From Chamaecyparis obtusa (taxonomy: Eukaryota > Streptophyta > Pinopsida > Cupressales > Cupressaceae): DNA of 64,000 bases. The notes under the pieces were generated by a model. The model searched no databases and was not told the origin of the DNA. It was given only the letters and a program-made list of their open reading frames with translations. The DNA is taken from contig BSBK01008853.1 of NCBI GenBank assembly GCA_027943335.1, positions 62,001-126,000 of the forward strand, given 5' to 3'. Made by a program: the position numbers and the translations under genes. Shown here one piece after another: positions 1-12,300 of the stretch (its first letter is position 1; every line of letters begins with the position of its first letter).

Positions 1-2540
1 TAATCATATGTAATAAAAAATATATATCAATAAAATAAAATTAGCACTATTGTTATATTTACAAATAAAATTAAGATTAAGGTTTAAATTAATTATAATT
101 TGCAATCAATAATTATAATTAAAATAATTATTTATTACTACAATTATTATTATATAAAATATTATAATTTTTTAATTAATTAAAATATCTTATATATTAT
201 AATAAATTTATTAAAATTAAGATTAAATTTATATTAAAAATTAAATTTAAAATTAATTACTAAAGGCAAGTACTTGGTCACTACGTGGCAATTGTTGGTA
301 GCTTGTACTATTGTAATTTATCTTATTTAGTATTTATCTTATTTTGTTAAAAATTTCATATTTTTATAGTTTAAATGTAATTTTTTTATTTATAAATTAA
401 AAAAATAATTTATTATTATCTCCACTTATTAAGCAAGTACTATTGCATCCATTTTTGGATTTCTTCCATTAGTGATTAAAACTGATTGCATGAACCAATA
501 AAAATTTAACATATTTTATATTTTATTATAAATTTTAAGTTTTTCATAGTACATATGCAATATTTTTAATTTTACAAATTTTAAAAATTATTTTGTGAAC
601 GTGTGATTGATCCATTTAGTTTGAGTCTTATTGCATGGAATATTGTGTGAAAAAATGGTGCACAGTAATAACGAAAATATTAGACAATAATAACAAATTC
701 ATGGTGAAAATGTGCAAAATAATTAAGGAATAGATAGGAGACATTAAATGTCAATTGTTAACAAATCCACACTTTTAAAACATTATCATGTTTGATTATT
801 GGATTGTTTATTTTTTAAAAATTATTTTGTTAGGTTCTTATGAAATTTTTTATTTTTTATTTATTATATATCAATAAATTTACATTAAAATTTATATTTT
901 ATAAATTTATTTTAGTTTATACTATTTACTTTAACAAAATATTACAATTTAAATACAAATTTATGATATTATAATATATATTAATTTTTATTTCAATTAA
1001 TATTTAATTTTATTATCTTAGTTTTATTTCTAAAAAATAATTTTAAAAATTATCAAAAAATTAATAGACCAAATTAAAATATTTAATTTTTTAACTATGT
1101 CAAATATAATATTTATATTAAAATATTTCAAATATATATTTATATTATTTTGAGTAGCTCAATTTCAAAATAAAAATTCTTGATTATTATCATTATTAAA
1201 TAGAATTATACTTTATAAAATATAATAAATTTATTAAAATTTTAATTATATATTTCACATTATAATTACAAAATATTAATATTTAAATTAAACTATATTA
1301 AATTAATATTTAATATTATTATAATACTTTTATTTTTAAAAACTTATTAAATTTATTTTTTATTTAAATATATTTATTTATAATAGTTATAATGAAAATT
1401 GCTAGCCACTATGCGACACTTGTTTTTATAAAAATATTAAATTTTTATATTAAAAAACATTGAATGTTTATTTTAGTTTATTATTAATGTAATATATAAA
1501 ATTTTAATTTATATATAATTAAATAATAAATATATGTATTAAATATTTAATATAAAATATACTATTAGAATATAATAATATTATGATATTTTTATTCTGA
1601 AAAATATCTCAAAATTATTAATATAATAATACTTTAGAAAATATTTAATAATTTACATTATATAAATTTTAAATATAATTTATATAATAATAGATAAATA
1701 GATTTAATTTTAATATACAATTAATAATACATTAATACACCAAGTGAAAAATATCTTTAAATTATTAATATAATAATACTTTAGAAAATATTTAATAATT
1801 TACATTATATAAATTTTAAATATAATTTATATAATAATAAATAAATAGATTTAATTTTAATATACAATTAATAATACATTACTATACCAAACTAGGTACA
1901 TATATAATAACTTAAGTTTAAATTTCTTTCTTTTAATGTTTTACTAACAATTTTATAAAATAAAAGATTAAAAATATTTTAAATTAGAATATTATGATAT
2001 TCATTTAAATAATAATCTCATTGAAGATTTGTTAATGAATAAAAAAATTTAATATTATTTTATAAATTTAATTAAAAAAAAGTGTTAAAAATAGTCATTT
2101 AGTCTATATAAGAATAAGAATGATGAACTCTCTATTCTTAAAAAATGTGTTACTATCAATTTAACATATCCTAAACAAAATTAAAACTAATTATAATTCT
2201 AATATTTATTCTATTTCTATTATTCTAATATTTTAAAAAAATTAATTAACATTGACATTAACAATTAACAAATAATTACATTATAATTTTAACATTTTAT
2301 TCTATTTTTTATTTTTTTAATATTTTTAAAAATAATTATAATTTACATTAAAATTATAAATTAAAATTAATTAAAAATTAAAGCAAGTACTCCTACTACG
2401 TGGCACTTGTTAATATGTATATTTGATACTAGTATATGACATGAAGTTTTGTTTAGTAAGTTTAAGTATTTAATATAAGTAGATAAGTTTTAAACATGGT
2501 ATTGATGGTTATTAATTTTATAAGATTGTTTAATAAATCT
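1..2540. other. AT-rich non-coding block
   Basis: Extremely A+T-rich sequence, dominated by short A/T runs, with no credible reading frame. Three short, more GC-rich islands stand out near 264-300, 1401-1428 and 2381-2417; they resemble one another (core like CTACGTGGCA followed by an A/C-TTGTT end) and lie roughly 1.0-1.1 kb apart. A related AAGCAAGTACT segment lies at 431-441. They may be remnants of a long, decayed repeat. No gene is seen. Confidence 0.7.
1599..1890. repeat. 147-bp direct tandem duplication
   Basis: Two near-identical copies, about 1599-1743 and 1746-1890, in direct orientation with a 147-bp period. Both run from an AAAATATCT segment through an A/T-rich core to a TACACCAA or TATACCAA end. 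Only a few substitutions separate them, so the duplication is younger than the surrounding decayed sequence. It is non-coding. Confidence 0.9.
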
Positions 2541-3283
2541 TATTTAGAAGAATATGATCATAAATTATGGTGAATATTGAGTTATATTATACATTATATA
2601 AAAATTATAAGGTAAAGAATATTATTAATCTTATTGAAAGTGTACCTTCATATGATGATTTTATGAATATAGTATTTTCACCTTTCTTCAATATGATTTG
2701 GATTTCAATGCACATCTCAAGAAAGTTTGTAGTTATGGATGCATGTATTTCAAGGTTCACAAGATTTATTTAAATGACCTTGTTGATGCATGGTGGGCTC
2801 AATTTAGGAGCATACCATAAATGATTATGATACTTGATTTATATAGTTACATTGTGGTGGGACCTCACTTGGTTTTCAAGGATTCTTGCATTATTAAAGT
2901 GTGATAAAAATATTTGACTGCTACTTTATAAGGACATATATAGTTTATTGATTTTCCATTCTAAGATGGAATCGAGATTTCCTAGCAACCTTGTGCTTAA
3001 GTATGCTTAATTAAAGTAGTAAGGGACCCTTGTCTCTATAACATTGAGCCTAAGCATATTCATTAGAGCATGATGTATTGGCCTAGTGACAAGTATGGTT
3101 TGCAAAAACAAAAGTAATTTCTTGTTAAGTATAAGGCCCCAACTTGTAGTTGAATAATGTAACCTTAATAACTAAGGCATGTCCCTTAAGTCAATGTTTA
3201 GATAGAGTAAAACTTATTAATAGAGTGACTAAGTGATGTCATAATGGAGGATATCTTTAGTCACCTTAGTAAACCCTATGAAA

Positions 3284-3286
<3 letters not shown>
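2541..3286. other. No gene seen
   Basis: About 0.75 kb of moderately AT-rich sequence between the AT-rich block and the microsatellite. Only a short open stretch without similarity that I recognise (2567-2773) is present. It does not align by eye with the start of the right-hand gypsy LTR, so it appears to be unrelated flank. Confidence 0.5.
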
Positions 3287-3372
<86 letters not shown>

Positions 3373-3394
3373 GTGTGTGTGTGTGTGTGCGCAT
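3287..3394 (+). repeat. (CT)n-(TG)n compound microsatellite
   Basis: About 80 bp of almost pure CT dinucleotides, then about 8 TG units, then an alternating purine-pyrimidine stretch (GCGCATGCGCAT). It sits where the left gypsy LTR first becomes alignable with the right copy. The matching part of the right LTR (about 24080-24130) has TTTCTCTCC and GTATGTGTGT, so the microsatellite may have grown from LTR sequence. Alternating GC/TG tracts of this kind can form Z-DNA. Confidence 0.95.
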
Positions 3395-4493
3395 GCGCAT
3401 TTAAGTAGCTATAGTATCATAAATTGTAACCTTGTATAAATTACACCACATTTTATACCCTTGTCTTAGTGTGTAGTGTCCTAGTTATTATCTAAGCCTA
3501 TTTCTGGTTGAAAGACTAAAAGTCTAATGTCATATCTTTTCATGTTGATCCAAACATTTATCCTAAACCAAGTACACATTATTTCTTGCTTAATTGCCTT
3601 ATTTTGGCATGTCAATGGCACATGGGACAACCTTGATCGACCAATTTGGGCCTATTTTCAAATATGTCGATGTCAGGATCCCACCAATTTTTCCTCAATC
3701 CCAGTGTCTCAATATGACAGTTGAGGTCAACTCAATTTATGAAATATAGTGAGAACCCTATATAAGAGAATTATTTCAATCTATTTTTACTACATCAATA
3801 ATCGTCAATCAAGCATTCAAAGAAACATTTAATTCCATTGTATCCTTCAAGCATTCTTCAAATCTAATCATTGTCACAAGGTACAATAATCACCATGCAA
3901 GCATGTCTTTATGATTGATCTCCTTTATGTCTTGTCATGACATGTTATTGCATTCAAAGAGAATTTCATCAATAAGTTTGAGGTATAAGATTCAACATTC
4001 TACTTTAGAGCTTCTATTTCAATTACATTTTAATTCAATTTCAAGGTTTATTTCAAAATCAATGTTTTACGTAGGAAAACCCCCATCAACCCAATATTTT
4101 GTCTTATTTTCATGTGTTTGTAACAAGATTGGAAAACACACATATGAAGTTAGATAAAGTAGACATATATACCTATGGATTGAGCTTTTGTAGATCCAAC
4201 ATTATTGGATCAAGGGTGCCCCAAACATCATTGACCCATAACTCTTTTTAAAAACTTTTAAAGAAGATTCTGAGAAACATTCAAATCCTGAAAACACAAC
4301 TTTCATCTACATCCAACAATCTTGGGTCACGGGCACTCCAAGAACCATTCACCTCCTGATTTTAGCTAGTCTTTTAGACATAGATTTCCTTCTATCTTTT
4401 GTTTCTAGATTTGTAATCAAGAGTGAAATAGGACATGTTCTTAGTTCGCATGCATAAGCTACTGAACACCTCATTTCCTTATCTAGCATGACA
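3395..4493 (+). repeat. Left (5') LTR of gypsy element, 5'-truncated
   Basis: Aligns with about 24150-25475 of the right LTR over its whole length: shared blocks include the TTAGTGTGTAGTGTCCTA segment, the TATA region, the CAATCAAGCATTCAA region and the end, TGAACACCTCATTTCCTT before ...CATGACA. It lacks the first ~0.75 kb present in the right copy. The two copies are clearly diverged (substitutions and small indels throughout), so this is an old insertion. Confidence 0.85.
3755..3770 (+). promoter_or_regulatory. LTR TATA box
   Basis: CCTATATAAGAG in the left LTR matches CCATATATAATAC at 24506-24518 in the right LTR. TATATAA is kept in both copies despite divergence around it. This is the expected core promoter position for a plant LTR, with the downstream CAATCAAGCATTCAA segment in the transcribed R/U5 part. 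It is inferred from sequence only. Confidence 0.6.
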
Positions 4494-4513
4494 TTTTGGT
4501 GAACCTGATGGAT
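4494..4513 (+). promoter_or_regulatory. Candidate primer binding site of gypsy element
   Basis: Directly after the LTR end (...TAGCATGACA) comes TTTTGGTGAACCTGATGGAT. A TGG start just inside the LTR is what pairing with the CCA end of a tRNA requires. Which tRNA was used was not determined. Confidence 0.5.
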
Positions 4514-4739
4514 CTTACATTTTGATTACTTTGATTTTTCCTTTTCAAATCTCATTTGTATGTATTTAATTGATTCATATTTGTAATCATTTCTTAAATA
4601 TATCAAATTTATAAAAAAATTATCACAGTGCATTTTATGAATGGAGTTTTTATCTTCTTCTTCTAGTTCAATTTTACATTTTATCTAAGATTTTCAAGAT
4701 GTTCCTTTTTATGCATGCAATGATAAGTTAGCTCTTCCT

Positions 4740-5135
4740 TTCATCTATAGCTATTATTTACCCTCTCCCAAAATTAATCCCACCCATGAGGACATTTTGG
4801 TGTAAGAAGAGAATATTAACACTTCTTTAAAAAGTATCCCTCCTAGGAATAAATTTGTATTGAAATATGTTGATCCTTCTCCTAAAATGTACCTCCCTTA
4901 TGAAGATATTTTGGAACAAGAAGATGATATTATAAACACCATTCTTAATGTCACTTTACCTTTGTTACACGTAAATGACATCTCTTCTAGAGATGAAGCA
5001 TTTACGGATATTACTAATCTCTCTCCTAAATTTTTTACTACTCATGAGGATATCTTGGAAGAAGAGGTCATTGTCATTAACACTTTCCTTGACACTGTCC
5101 CTTCTAGAGATAAAGCCTTGGAGAAAAAATAACCT
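4740..5135 (+). pseudogene. Acidic repeat ORF, gag-region remnant of gypsy element
   Basis: An open frame at 4860-5132 continues a decayed upstream frame from about 4740. The peptide is built of three imperfect repeats, each with a SPK-like start, then T/Y-H/Y-EDIL-E-E, then INT-L and P-RD; the copies begin near 4770, 4883 and 5028. It is acidic and low in complexity, with no zinc knuckle or capsid motif that I can see. Its place between the primer site and the protease remnant suggests the gag or gag-protease linker of the gypsy element. No function is claimed. Confidence 0.4.
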
Positions 5136-5587
5136 AATAAAGTTTATTTTGTTCATGTTTTTGGGTCATCAGAATCCTAAAATTGTTGTCCACCTTTATC
5201 AAGGTATCGCTCAACCTCAAAAGAAACCAATGGTCGTGGTAAAACTTGCTAAACATCCTAATTATCATGCAACAACACACACATATAACTCTTGAAATGA
5301 CAAGAAAGGTTCAAATTCTCTCTCGATTCTCAACATTTTCTTTCCCCTTTGTCCTTCACATCAAGTTGTTAAGGAGTATGATCTTGTTGAACTTCTTGCT
5401 ACTCCTACTAAGATATCCATTTGGGATTTAATTTAAACTTTCACTCACATACCATGTTATTCTTTAAGAGGATTTACAAAAAAAAAAATCCTGATGGTGG
5501 ATCATTGAGTATGATCTGAAATGTTGATGCTAAAAACTCACACACAATATTACCCAAAAGCGTAGCAGTAATATTTGTCCTTCTCGT

Positions 5588-6010
5588 GTGAGACCTAATG
5601 ATGTGGAAGTCTCATTGGAATGTATGCATGTAACCAAAGCTGATATTGTATTTTCTCAAGATGAGTTACCATCCATAGATATTCAAAACCAATATGAACC
5701 TCTTATGGTTATAATGCTTATAAATGCCAATGCAATAAAATGGACTTTAGTTGACAATAGATTAGGCCTAAATGTGTATGGCATAGACTTGTTGCATAAA
5801 ATCAAGGTAGATCCCAAGCTTATTCAATTTGATTCCCTCTCAATCCATGGCTTTGATAATTTTGCTAGAAAATCCTTAGGTATAATTACCTTACCTATCA
5901 AAGTTGTCATTTCCTTCTTAACTACACCTATACATGTCATGCATGACACTATTACATATAACATTATTTTAGGAAGACCTTAGATTCATAATATGCTAGC
6001 AATCCCTTAT
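5588..6010 (+). pseudogene. Retropepsin remnant, first part (gypsy protease)
   Basis: A 131-residue open frame has the order expected of a Tat-type Ty3/gypsy aspartic protease. A VDNR-LGLNVYG segment stands where the active site (D-S/T-G followed by LN) should be; a hydrophobic FDN-ARK-LG-ITLP segment follows; a YNIILGRP C-terminal motif ends the frame. The catalytic D-S/T-G is not intact (D-N-R), and the normally conserved Trp after GRP is a TAG stop (5981-5983), followed in frame by IHNMLAIPY. The frame then runs into the DNA transposon at 6011 and resumes at 16911. The protein is inactive. Confidence 0.75.
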
Positions 6011-6045
6011 GGGTATGTGCAGGATCATGGTATACCAAACTATGG
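6011..6045 (+). repeat. Left terminal inverted repeat
   Basis: GGGTATGTGCAGGATCATGG and the next ~15 bases match, inverted, the right end at 16872-16906 with a handful of mismatches. The TTAT target duplication lies immediately outside at 6007-6010. Confidence 0.85.
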
Positions 6046-6790
6046 CCTTAAGTGGCAATGATAAATTAAAAAATTAGGGTTAGTCAACTTGACGTAAAAA
6101 TTTGAACATCTTATGAGCCTTATGTAAAAAAATTGTAAGAATAGAATCTGTAGGAAATTGAATGTAGTTTCTGAACTACTAGCCCTTGTTTGAATTTTTT
6201 TTCATCTAATTGTTCAAAATTTTAAGGAAAAGATAAAAAGTATGTGTATGTCTGACCACCTTAATCACAATCAAATGATGATATATTTTCCCAAGATTCT
6301 AGATATAAGTAGTAGACTCAGTCATAGATGTGACAAATTTTTTTGTAACTTTTTGCTAAATAAATAATTAATTATGAATTTTATGCTACAACTTTTTCAG
6401 AATAAAAAAACTCTCATGTCTGACCACCTTAACTAATTCTAAAATTTACAAAATTGAGAACTTCTTTTTTTCTTATAGTAGTCGAAGCATAGAATGTGAT
6501 GCATGTTTCAGATTTCAAAAAGGTTAAATAGTTTGAAAGTTATAGTTGTTTTTCAATCAATATGTCAATTACGACTTTAAAGATAACTCAATTGAAAAAT
6601 AAGTAATAATTACTTACTGAACTCAAATTTTGATAGCAATTATATTGATGGAAAGTTGATAATGTCTTTAAGAAACCTTTTTCGTTTCATCAATTTCAAG
6701 TGAAAAATAGTCGTTAGCTACATGGTCGAAGTCTTGATATCAAAAACAATCTCCTAAACATGCCTAAAGGGTTGACCATCCACGGTTGGT
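6046..6790. other. Non-coding left arm of DNA transposon
   Basis: No reading frame. A short phrase, CATGTCTGACCACCTTAA or a close variant, occurs near 6246-6266 and 6415-6433, so small internal repeats exist. The right arm has no equivalent, which suggests an insertion or expansion here. Confidence 0.5.
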
Positions 6791-6807
6791 ATTGCCGAAG
6801 AAAATAC

Positions 6808-6885
6808 CAAGCCTAATCAGATATCCAATAAAATTAGATATCCAAAATTTTTGGATATCCGATAATATCGAATATCTGAAACTTC
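6808..6885 (+). repeat. Left subterminal GATATCC palindrome cluster
   Basis: Contains AGCCTAATCAGATATCC followed by several GGATATCC or GATAATATC units in both orientations. The reverse complement of the cluster at 16695-16770 carries the same series (AGGCTTAATCAAATATCT). Clustered short palindromic motifs inside the termini are typical transposase binding sites; that role is an inference here. Confidence 0.65.
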
Positions 6886-7160
6886 CCGCCTAATTCAAAA
6901 TTTCAATTATACTAGTTTTCTCAATTTGAAGTTTCATATTAAATTGTATTTTTTTATGTTAATATTAATTGAGTTAAGTATTTTTTTCAATTTTAAAATA
7001 TGTATTACAAATTATTATTTTTAATATTAATAACATAGTATTAATATTATAATTTTAATTTTTATATTAGTATGTATAATATTATTATTTATTTTTGTAT
7101 TGTATAATAGTATAATATTAACTTATTAAATATTTATATTATATGTTCAATATTATACCT

Positions 7161-7237
7161 GAGAGAGAGAGAGAGAGAGGAGGGGGAAGGAGAGAGAGTA
7201 GGAGAGAGAGAGAGAGAAGGGGAAGGAGAGAGAGAGA
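7161..7237 (+). repeat. GA-rich microsatellite
   Basis: GA dinucleotide runs broken by AGGGGGAAGG and AGTAGG. It lies about 220 bp upstream of the first ATG of the plus-strand transposon gene, in its presumed leader or promoter. Plant GAGA-type tracts can act in promoters; here this is only positional. Confidence 0.85.
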
Positions 7238-7462
7238 TTTTGGCAAAATTTTGGCCTGAGATATTGGATAGCTGATTCTATTTACTAGTGAAAATTAAAA
7301 ATAATATTCTCTAGGTCCCTCCAGAGAGGCACGTTTTTCTGTAGAATTATAGGAGTCAAGATGCGGTGAATCACGTTTTGTCTCTAGAGAAGACAAAAAT
7401 CTACTTTTTGGTTGGATTTTCTCTATTACCAAAGGTTTTTGCATCACCTTTTTGGTCTAATT

Positions 7463-9172
7463 ATGGGGAGTAGTAGTCGTCGAAAGCATAAACAGAAGAG
7501 GAGACTCACAAATGAAGATATTGAAGTGTATAGAGAAATGGATGGGGTTGCCCATCAGAACAAGAGACAAGGTATGTTAAATATTAATGAAGATGTCGAA
7601 ATAGACCCACCTTTGAATGTGGTTTCAAGTGAATAACATGAATTTTAAATTATTTATGACAATAATATTGAAAATGAGAATGTAGGGATTGAAGATGAAA
7701 ATGTAGGTTTTGAAAATAAACATGTAGATGTGGACAATGGAAGTCTGGACATTGTTAATGACAATCCACTGATTGAATATGAAGGAATTGACAATGATAA
7801 TGGTACACAAGAACCAAATCAATGTAACACATCTCTCAATTATATGAGAAATGAAGTCCCTTTGGAGGAAGAAAGACAAACTTCAAAATTAAGACCTTCA
7901 AGAACAACTAAATGGTTACTTGAAATTGATGAGAACATAATGAGCAATTTCGATGGCAAGAGATCAGAAAGAACCATTTAGTTGTGGGTTTCAAAACTTT
8001 TTGATCAATTTTTTAGACATAAGACGTTGGTTGAGCAATGTCAAATGTTTGTGCAATTGTTAAAGATGCAGAAGATAAGACATATACTAGTCAAATTGAA
8101 GATTAGTGTGAACAAGAAAAAGGAGAGGAATGCTATTATTGTGAGAAATCTTTTTAGTGCTCTCAATTCCATTGGGAAGACTACAAAGGAAAAAGATAAG
8201 AGATCCACTAAGAGGGTTATTACAACCTCCTTAGTAAGTCATCATTTGAGAAAGGCTCATTTGATGAGACAAACTTGTGTTGACTTGAATCTAAATCATA
8301 AAAATTTGGATAGAGCACTTGCAAGAAGAGAAATACTAGATGATCCTCTTCAAAATAATACATGGGCTTATGGTGGGAGACTTTCACATTGTGATAAGAA
8401 GCTTACCGATGCTGTGAAGGATCAAATTCAACTATTTTGGCAATCTAACTCAAGAGTGTCACCAAATGTGAAGGATGTCTTGAAGTTGAGAATTGGCATT
8501 CGAGACCACACTCTGCATCCCAAACATTATTTGGAGGTGAGTCAAACAATTTTGTTTAAAAAAATTTGTGAGACACATCCAACATTTCAAATATCACAAA
8601 GAGCTTTTGAAGCCTTGAAGCCTTTTTTTTGTGTGCCTCTTAAGATTTGAAATACTTGTTGTTGCAAATATCATGTGGAGTTTTCAATGCACCATGAATT
8701 GTTATGATCCATTCATTCTACTTTGCATACTAGTGAAATGTTGGAGGAGTGTAGTGCAAGTGCTCTTCCAAAATTATCAAGAGACTTGCTAGATCATTTT
8801 TTATGTCCTAGAGATGATGGATGTTTCTTTTATAGAAAAGATTGCTTAGATGACAAGTGCTCAGAGTGTGGTGGGCTAGTGAAGTTTGTTGAATGTTTTC
8901 ATGAGGGTTGTGAACACAATTTTGGAAAGACAATTGTCCACAAAAAGGTATATGAAACCATTAAATATACATTAAAAAGTGGAGGTGAAGGCTCTAGATG
9001 TGATTTGGTTACAAAAGAATGCAATGTAGCTGATTTTATTTCAGATTTCAGGAAGAATATTTTTTACAAGTATGCAAGGCATAGTCACAGGTCTCAGTGG
9101 TTGGATCAACAGTTCAGGATGTGTAAGGACACTTTCCTGATTGGTACTATTATATTGGTTTCCTTACTATGA
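7463..9172 (+). pseudogene. Transposase-like protein, N-terminal part, truncated
   Basis: One plus-strand frame runs for 1.7 kb with only five internal stops (7634, 7646, 7979, 8648, 8705), each explainable by C-to-T change at a CAA, CAG or CGA codon. The ATG at 7463 gives a basic start (SSRRKHKQKRR); an in-frame ATG at 7412 is an alternative. Next come a variable acidic part, a block with RREILDDP and VSPN-KDV (about residues 285-345), a Cys/His segment (CCCKYH, about residue 398), a CSECGG segment, and a C-terminal HRSQWLDQQF stretch (about residue 540). The order recalls uncharacterised transposon proteins of mosses and animals, in which the first catalytic Asp follows shortly; here the frame ends at 9170 and no catalytic core is present. 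Sola-like assignment is tentative. Confidence 0.6.
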
Positions 9173-9345
9173 ATATTGTATCCTTATATAATTTTTATCA
9201 TCTTAATTTTTTATCCTTACATTTGTATTGTCTTAATTCCATGTACATTTGTATCATCAAATGATGTAATAGTTGGAGTCATTGAGTCAAAATTGGTCAA
9301 ATGTGTCCAAAGTAAAATGATGATTCCCTAGGGTGAAGGGATAGT
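9173..9345. other. AT-rich spacer between transposase remnant and tandem array
   Basis: Contains a local repetition of TTATCCTTA and TTTGTATCATC phrases and no frame. It marks the breakpoint where the rest of the transposase gene is missing. Confidence 0.5.
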
Positions 9346-9349
9346 GTTA

Positions 9350-12300
9350 AAGGATTTCATCCTAGAACTGAATGGACTATTCCATTAGTTCTAGTTGGGT
9401 GGGTGAATGCTAGGGACAACCCCATTTCGACCACCGAGTCACTAGAACGTTTCAGACCATGCCGGACCAAAGTGTCCCCAAGTTGCACTAAGCACGATTG
9501 GGCAACAAACTTTCAAGGCTTGTATCTCAAACCTTGTGAGAGGTATCGATGATCTGTGAGATTCTAAAAGACCACATTTCTGAGGCCTACAATAACCTCT
9601 ATCCATTTTGGGAGATTCAAATTTGTTTGAATTTGGCACTCCAGTCTAGCTTGATGCCAAAACTTGTTGTGAGGGTCAATTGAAAGTTGCACCACTAGGT
9701 TTCTTCCAAATCGTTCATCCCAGCACTGAATGGAATGTGTCATTAGCTTTGGTTGGGTAGGTAAACTCTAGGGACAACCCTATTTCAACCACTGATTCAC
9801 TAGAACATTTTGGACCATGCCAGACCAAAGTGTCCCCAAGGTGCACTAAGCACGATTGGGTAGAGAACTTTCGAGGCTCATATCTTGAACCTCGTGAGAG
9901 ATATTAGTGATCCATGAGATGCTACAAGACTGTGTTTCTGAGGCCTACAATAAATTTTCTCCGTTCTGGGAGATTCAAATTTGTTTGAATTTGGCACGCC
10001 AGTCTCGCTTGATGCCAAAACTTATTGTGAGGGTCAGTTGAAAGCTGCACAACTAGGTTTCTTCCAAATCATTCATCCCAGAACCAAATGGATTGTTCCA
10101 TTAGCTCTAGTTGGGTGGTTGAATGCTAGGGACAACCCCATTTCAACCATTGAGTCACTAGAATGTTCTGGACCATGTCGGACCAAAGTGTCCCCAAGGT
10201 GCACTAAGGATGATTAGGTAGTGAACTTTCAAGGCTCATATCTTGAACCCCATGAGAGGTATCAATGATATGTGAGATGCTATAGGAATGCATTTCTTAG
10301 GCCTACAATAACCTCTCTCCATTCTGGGAGATTTGAATTTGTTTGAATTTGGCACGCCAGCCTCACTTGATGTCAAAACTTATTGTGAGGGTTAGTTGAA
10401 AGTTGCACCACTAGGTTTCTTCCAAATCGTTCATCTCGGCACCAAATGGACTGTTCCATTAGCTTCAATTAGGTGAGTAAACACTATGGACAACCCCATT
10501 TTTACCACTGAGTCACTAGAACGTTTTGGACCATGCCAGACCAAAGTGTCCCCAAGGTGCACTAAGCACGATTGGGCAAAGAACTTTTGAGGCTCATATC
10601 TCAAACCTCGTAAGAGGTATTGGTGATCCATGAGATGCTATATGACCATGTTTCTAAGGCCTACAATAACCTCTCTCCATTCTAGGAGATTCAAATTTGT
10701 TTTAATTTAGCACACCAGTCTCGCTTGATGCCAAAACTTGTTGTGAGGGTCAGTTGAAAGTTGCACCACTGGGTTTCTTCCAAACCGTTCGTCCTGGCAC
10801 TGAATGGACTATGTCATTAGCTCCATTTTGATGTCTAAATGCTAGGGACAACCCTTTTTTGACCACTGAGTCACTAGAACATGATGTACCATGTCAGACC
10901 AAAGTGTCTCCAAGGTGCACTAAGCACGATTGTGAAGCAAAATTTTGAGGCTCGTATATGAACCTCGTGAGAGGTATTGGCAATCTGTGAGATGCTATAG
11001 GACTAAATTTTTTAGGCCTACAATAACCTCTCTCCATTTTGGGAGATTCAAATTTGTTTGAATTTGGCACTCCAGTCTTGCTTGATGCCAAAACTTGTTG
11101 TGAGGGTCAATTGAAAGTTGCACCACTGGGTTTCTTCCAAACCGTTCATCCCGACACCAAATGGACTGTGCCATTAGCTTTAGTTGGGTGGGTAAATGCT
11201 AGGGACAACCCTATTTTGACCACTGAGTCACTAGAACGTTCCGCACCATGTCGGACCAAAGTGTCCCCAAGGTGCACTAAGCATGATTGGGCAGTGAACT
11301 TTTGAGGCTCGTATCTCAGACCCCGTGAGAGCTATCTGCAATCTATGAGATGCTATAGGACCACATTTTTTAGGCCTACAATAACCTCTCTCTATTTTGG
11401 GAGATTCAAATTTGTTTGAATTTGGCACTCTAGTCTCGCTTGATGCCAAAACTTGCTATGAGGGTTAGTTGAAAGTTGCACCACTGGGTTTCTTCCAAAC
11501 CATTCATCCTAGCACTGAATGGACTATGCCATTAGCTCCAATTGGGTGATTAAATGCTAGGGACAACCCTATTTATTCCACTGAGTCACTAGAATGTTCT
11601 GGACCATGCCGGACCAAAGTGTCCCCAAGGTGCACTAAGCATGATTGGGCAGCAAAATTTTGAGGCTTGTATCTCAGACCCTGTGAGAGGTATTGGCAAT
11701 CCATGAGCTTCTATAGGACCACATTTTTTATGCCTACAATAACCTCTCTCCATTCTAGGAGATTCAAATCTATTTGAATTTGGCACGCGAGTCAAACTTG
11801 ATGCCAAAACTTGTTGTGAGGGTCAATTGAAAGTTGCACCACTGGGTTTCTTCCAAACCGTTCATCCCGACACCAAATGGACTATTCCATTAGCTTCGAT
11901 TGGGTGGGTAAACACTAGGGACAACCCCATTTCAACCACTGAGTCACTAGAATGTTTCGGACCATGCCGAACCAAAGTGTCTCCAAGGTGCACTAAGCAC
12001 GATTGGGCAGAAAACTTTCAAAGCTCATATCTCAGACCCCATGAGAGGTATTGACAATCTATGAGATTTTATAGGACCATGTTTCTAAGGCCTACAATAA
12101 CCTCTATCTATTCTGGGAGATTTGAATTTTTTTTAATTTGGCACTCCAGTCTCGCTTGATACCAAAACTTGCTGTGAGGGTCAATTGAAAGTTGCACCAC
12201 TAGGTTTCTTCCAAACCGTTCATCTCGGCACCAAGTGGACTATTCCATTAGCTTTTTTTGGGTGGGTAAATGCTAGGGAAAACCCCATTTTGACCACTGA

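Noticed and set aside
9442..12054. Recurring 60-90-codon open frames on both strands
   Set aside because: They recur with the 358-bp satellite; the unit is not a multiple of three, starts and stops vary between copies, and no domain is seen.
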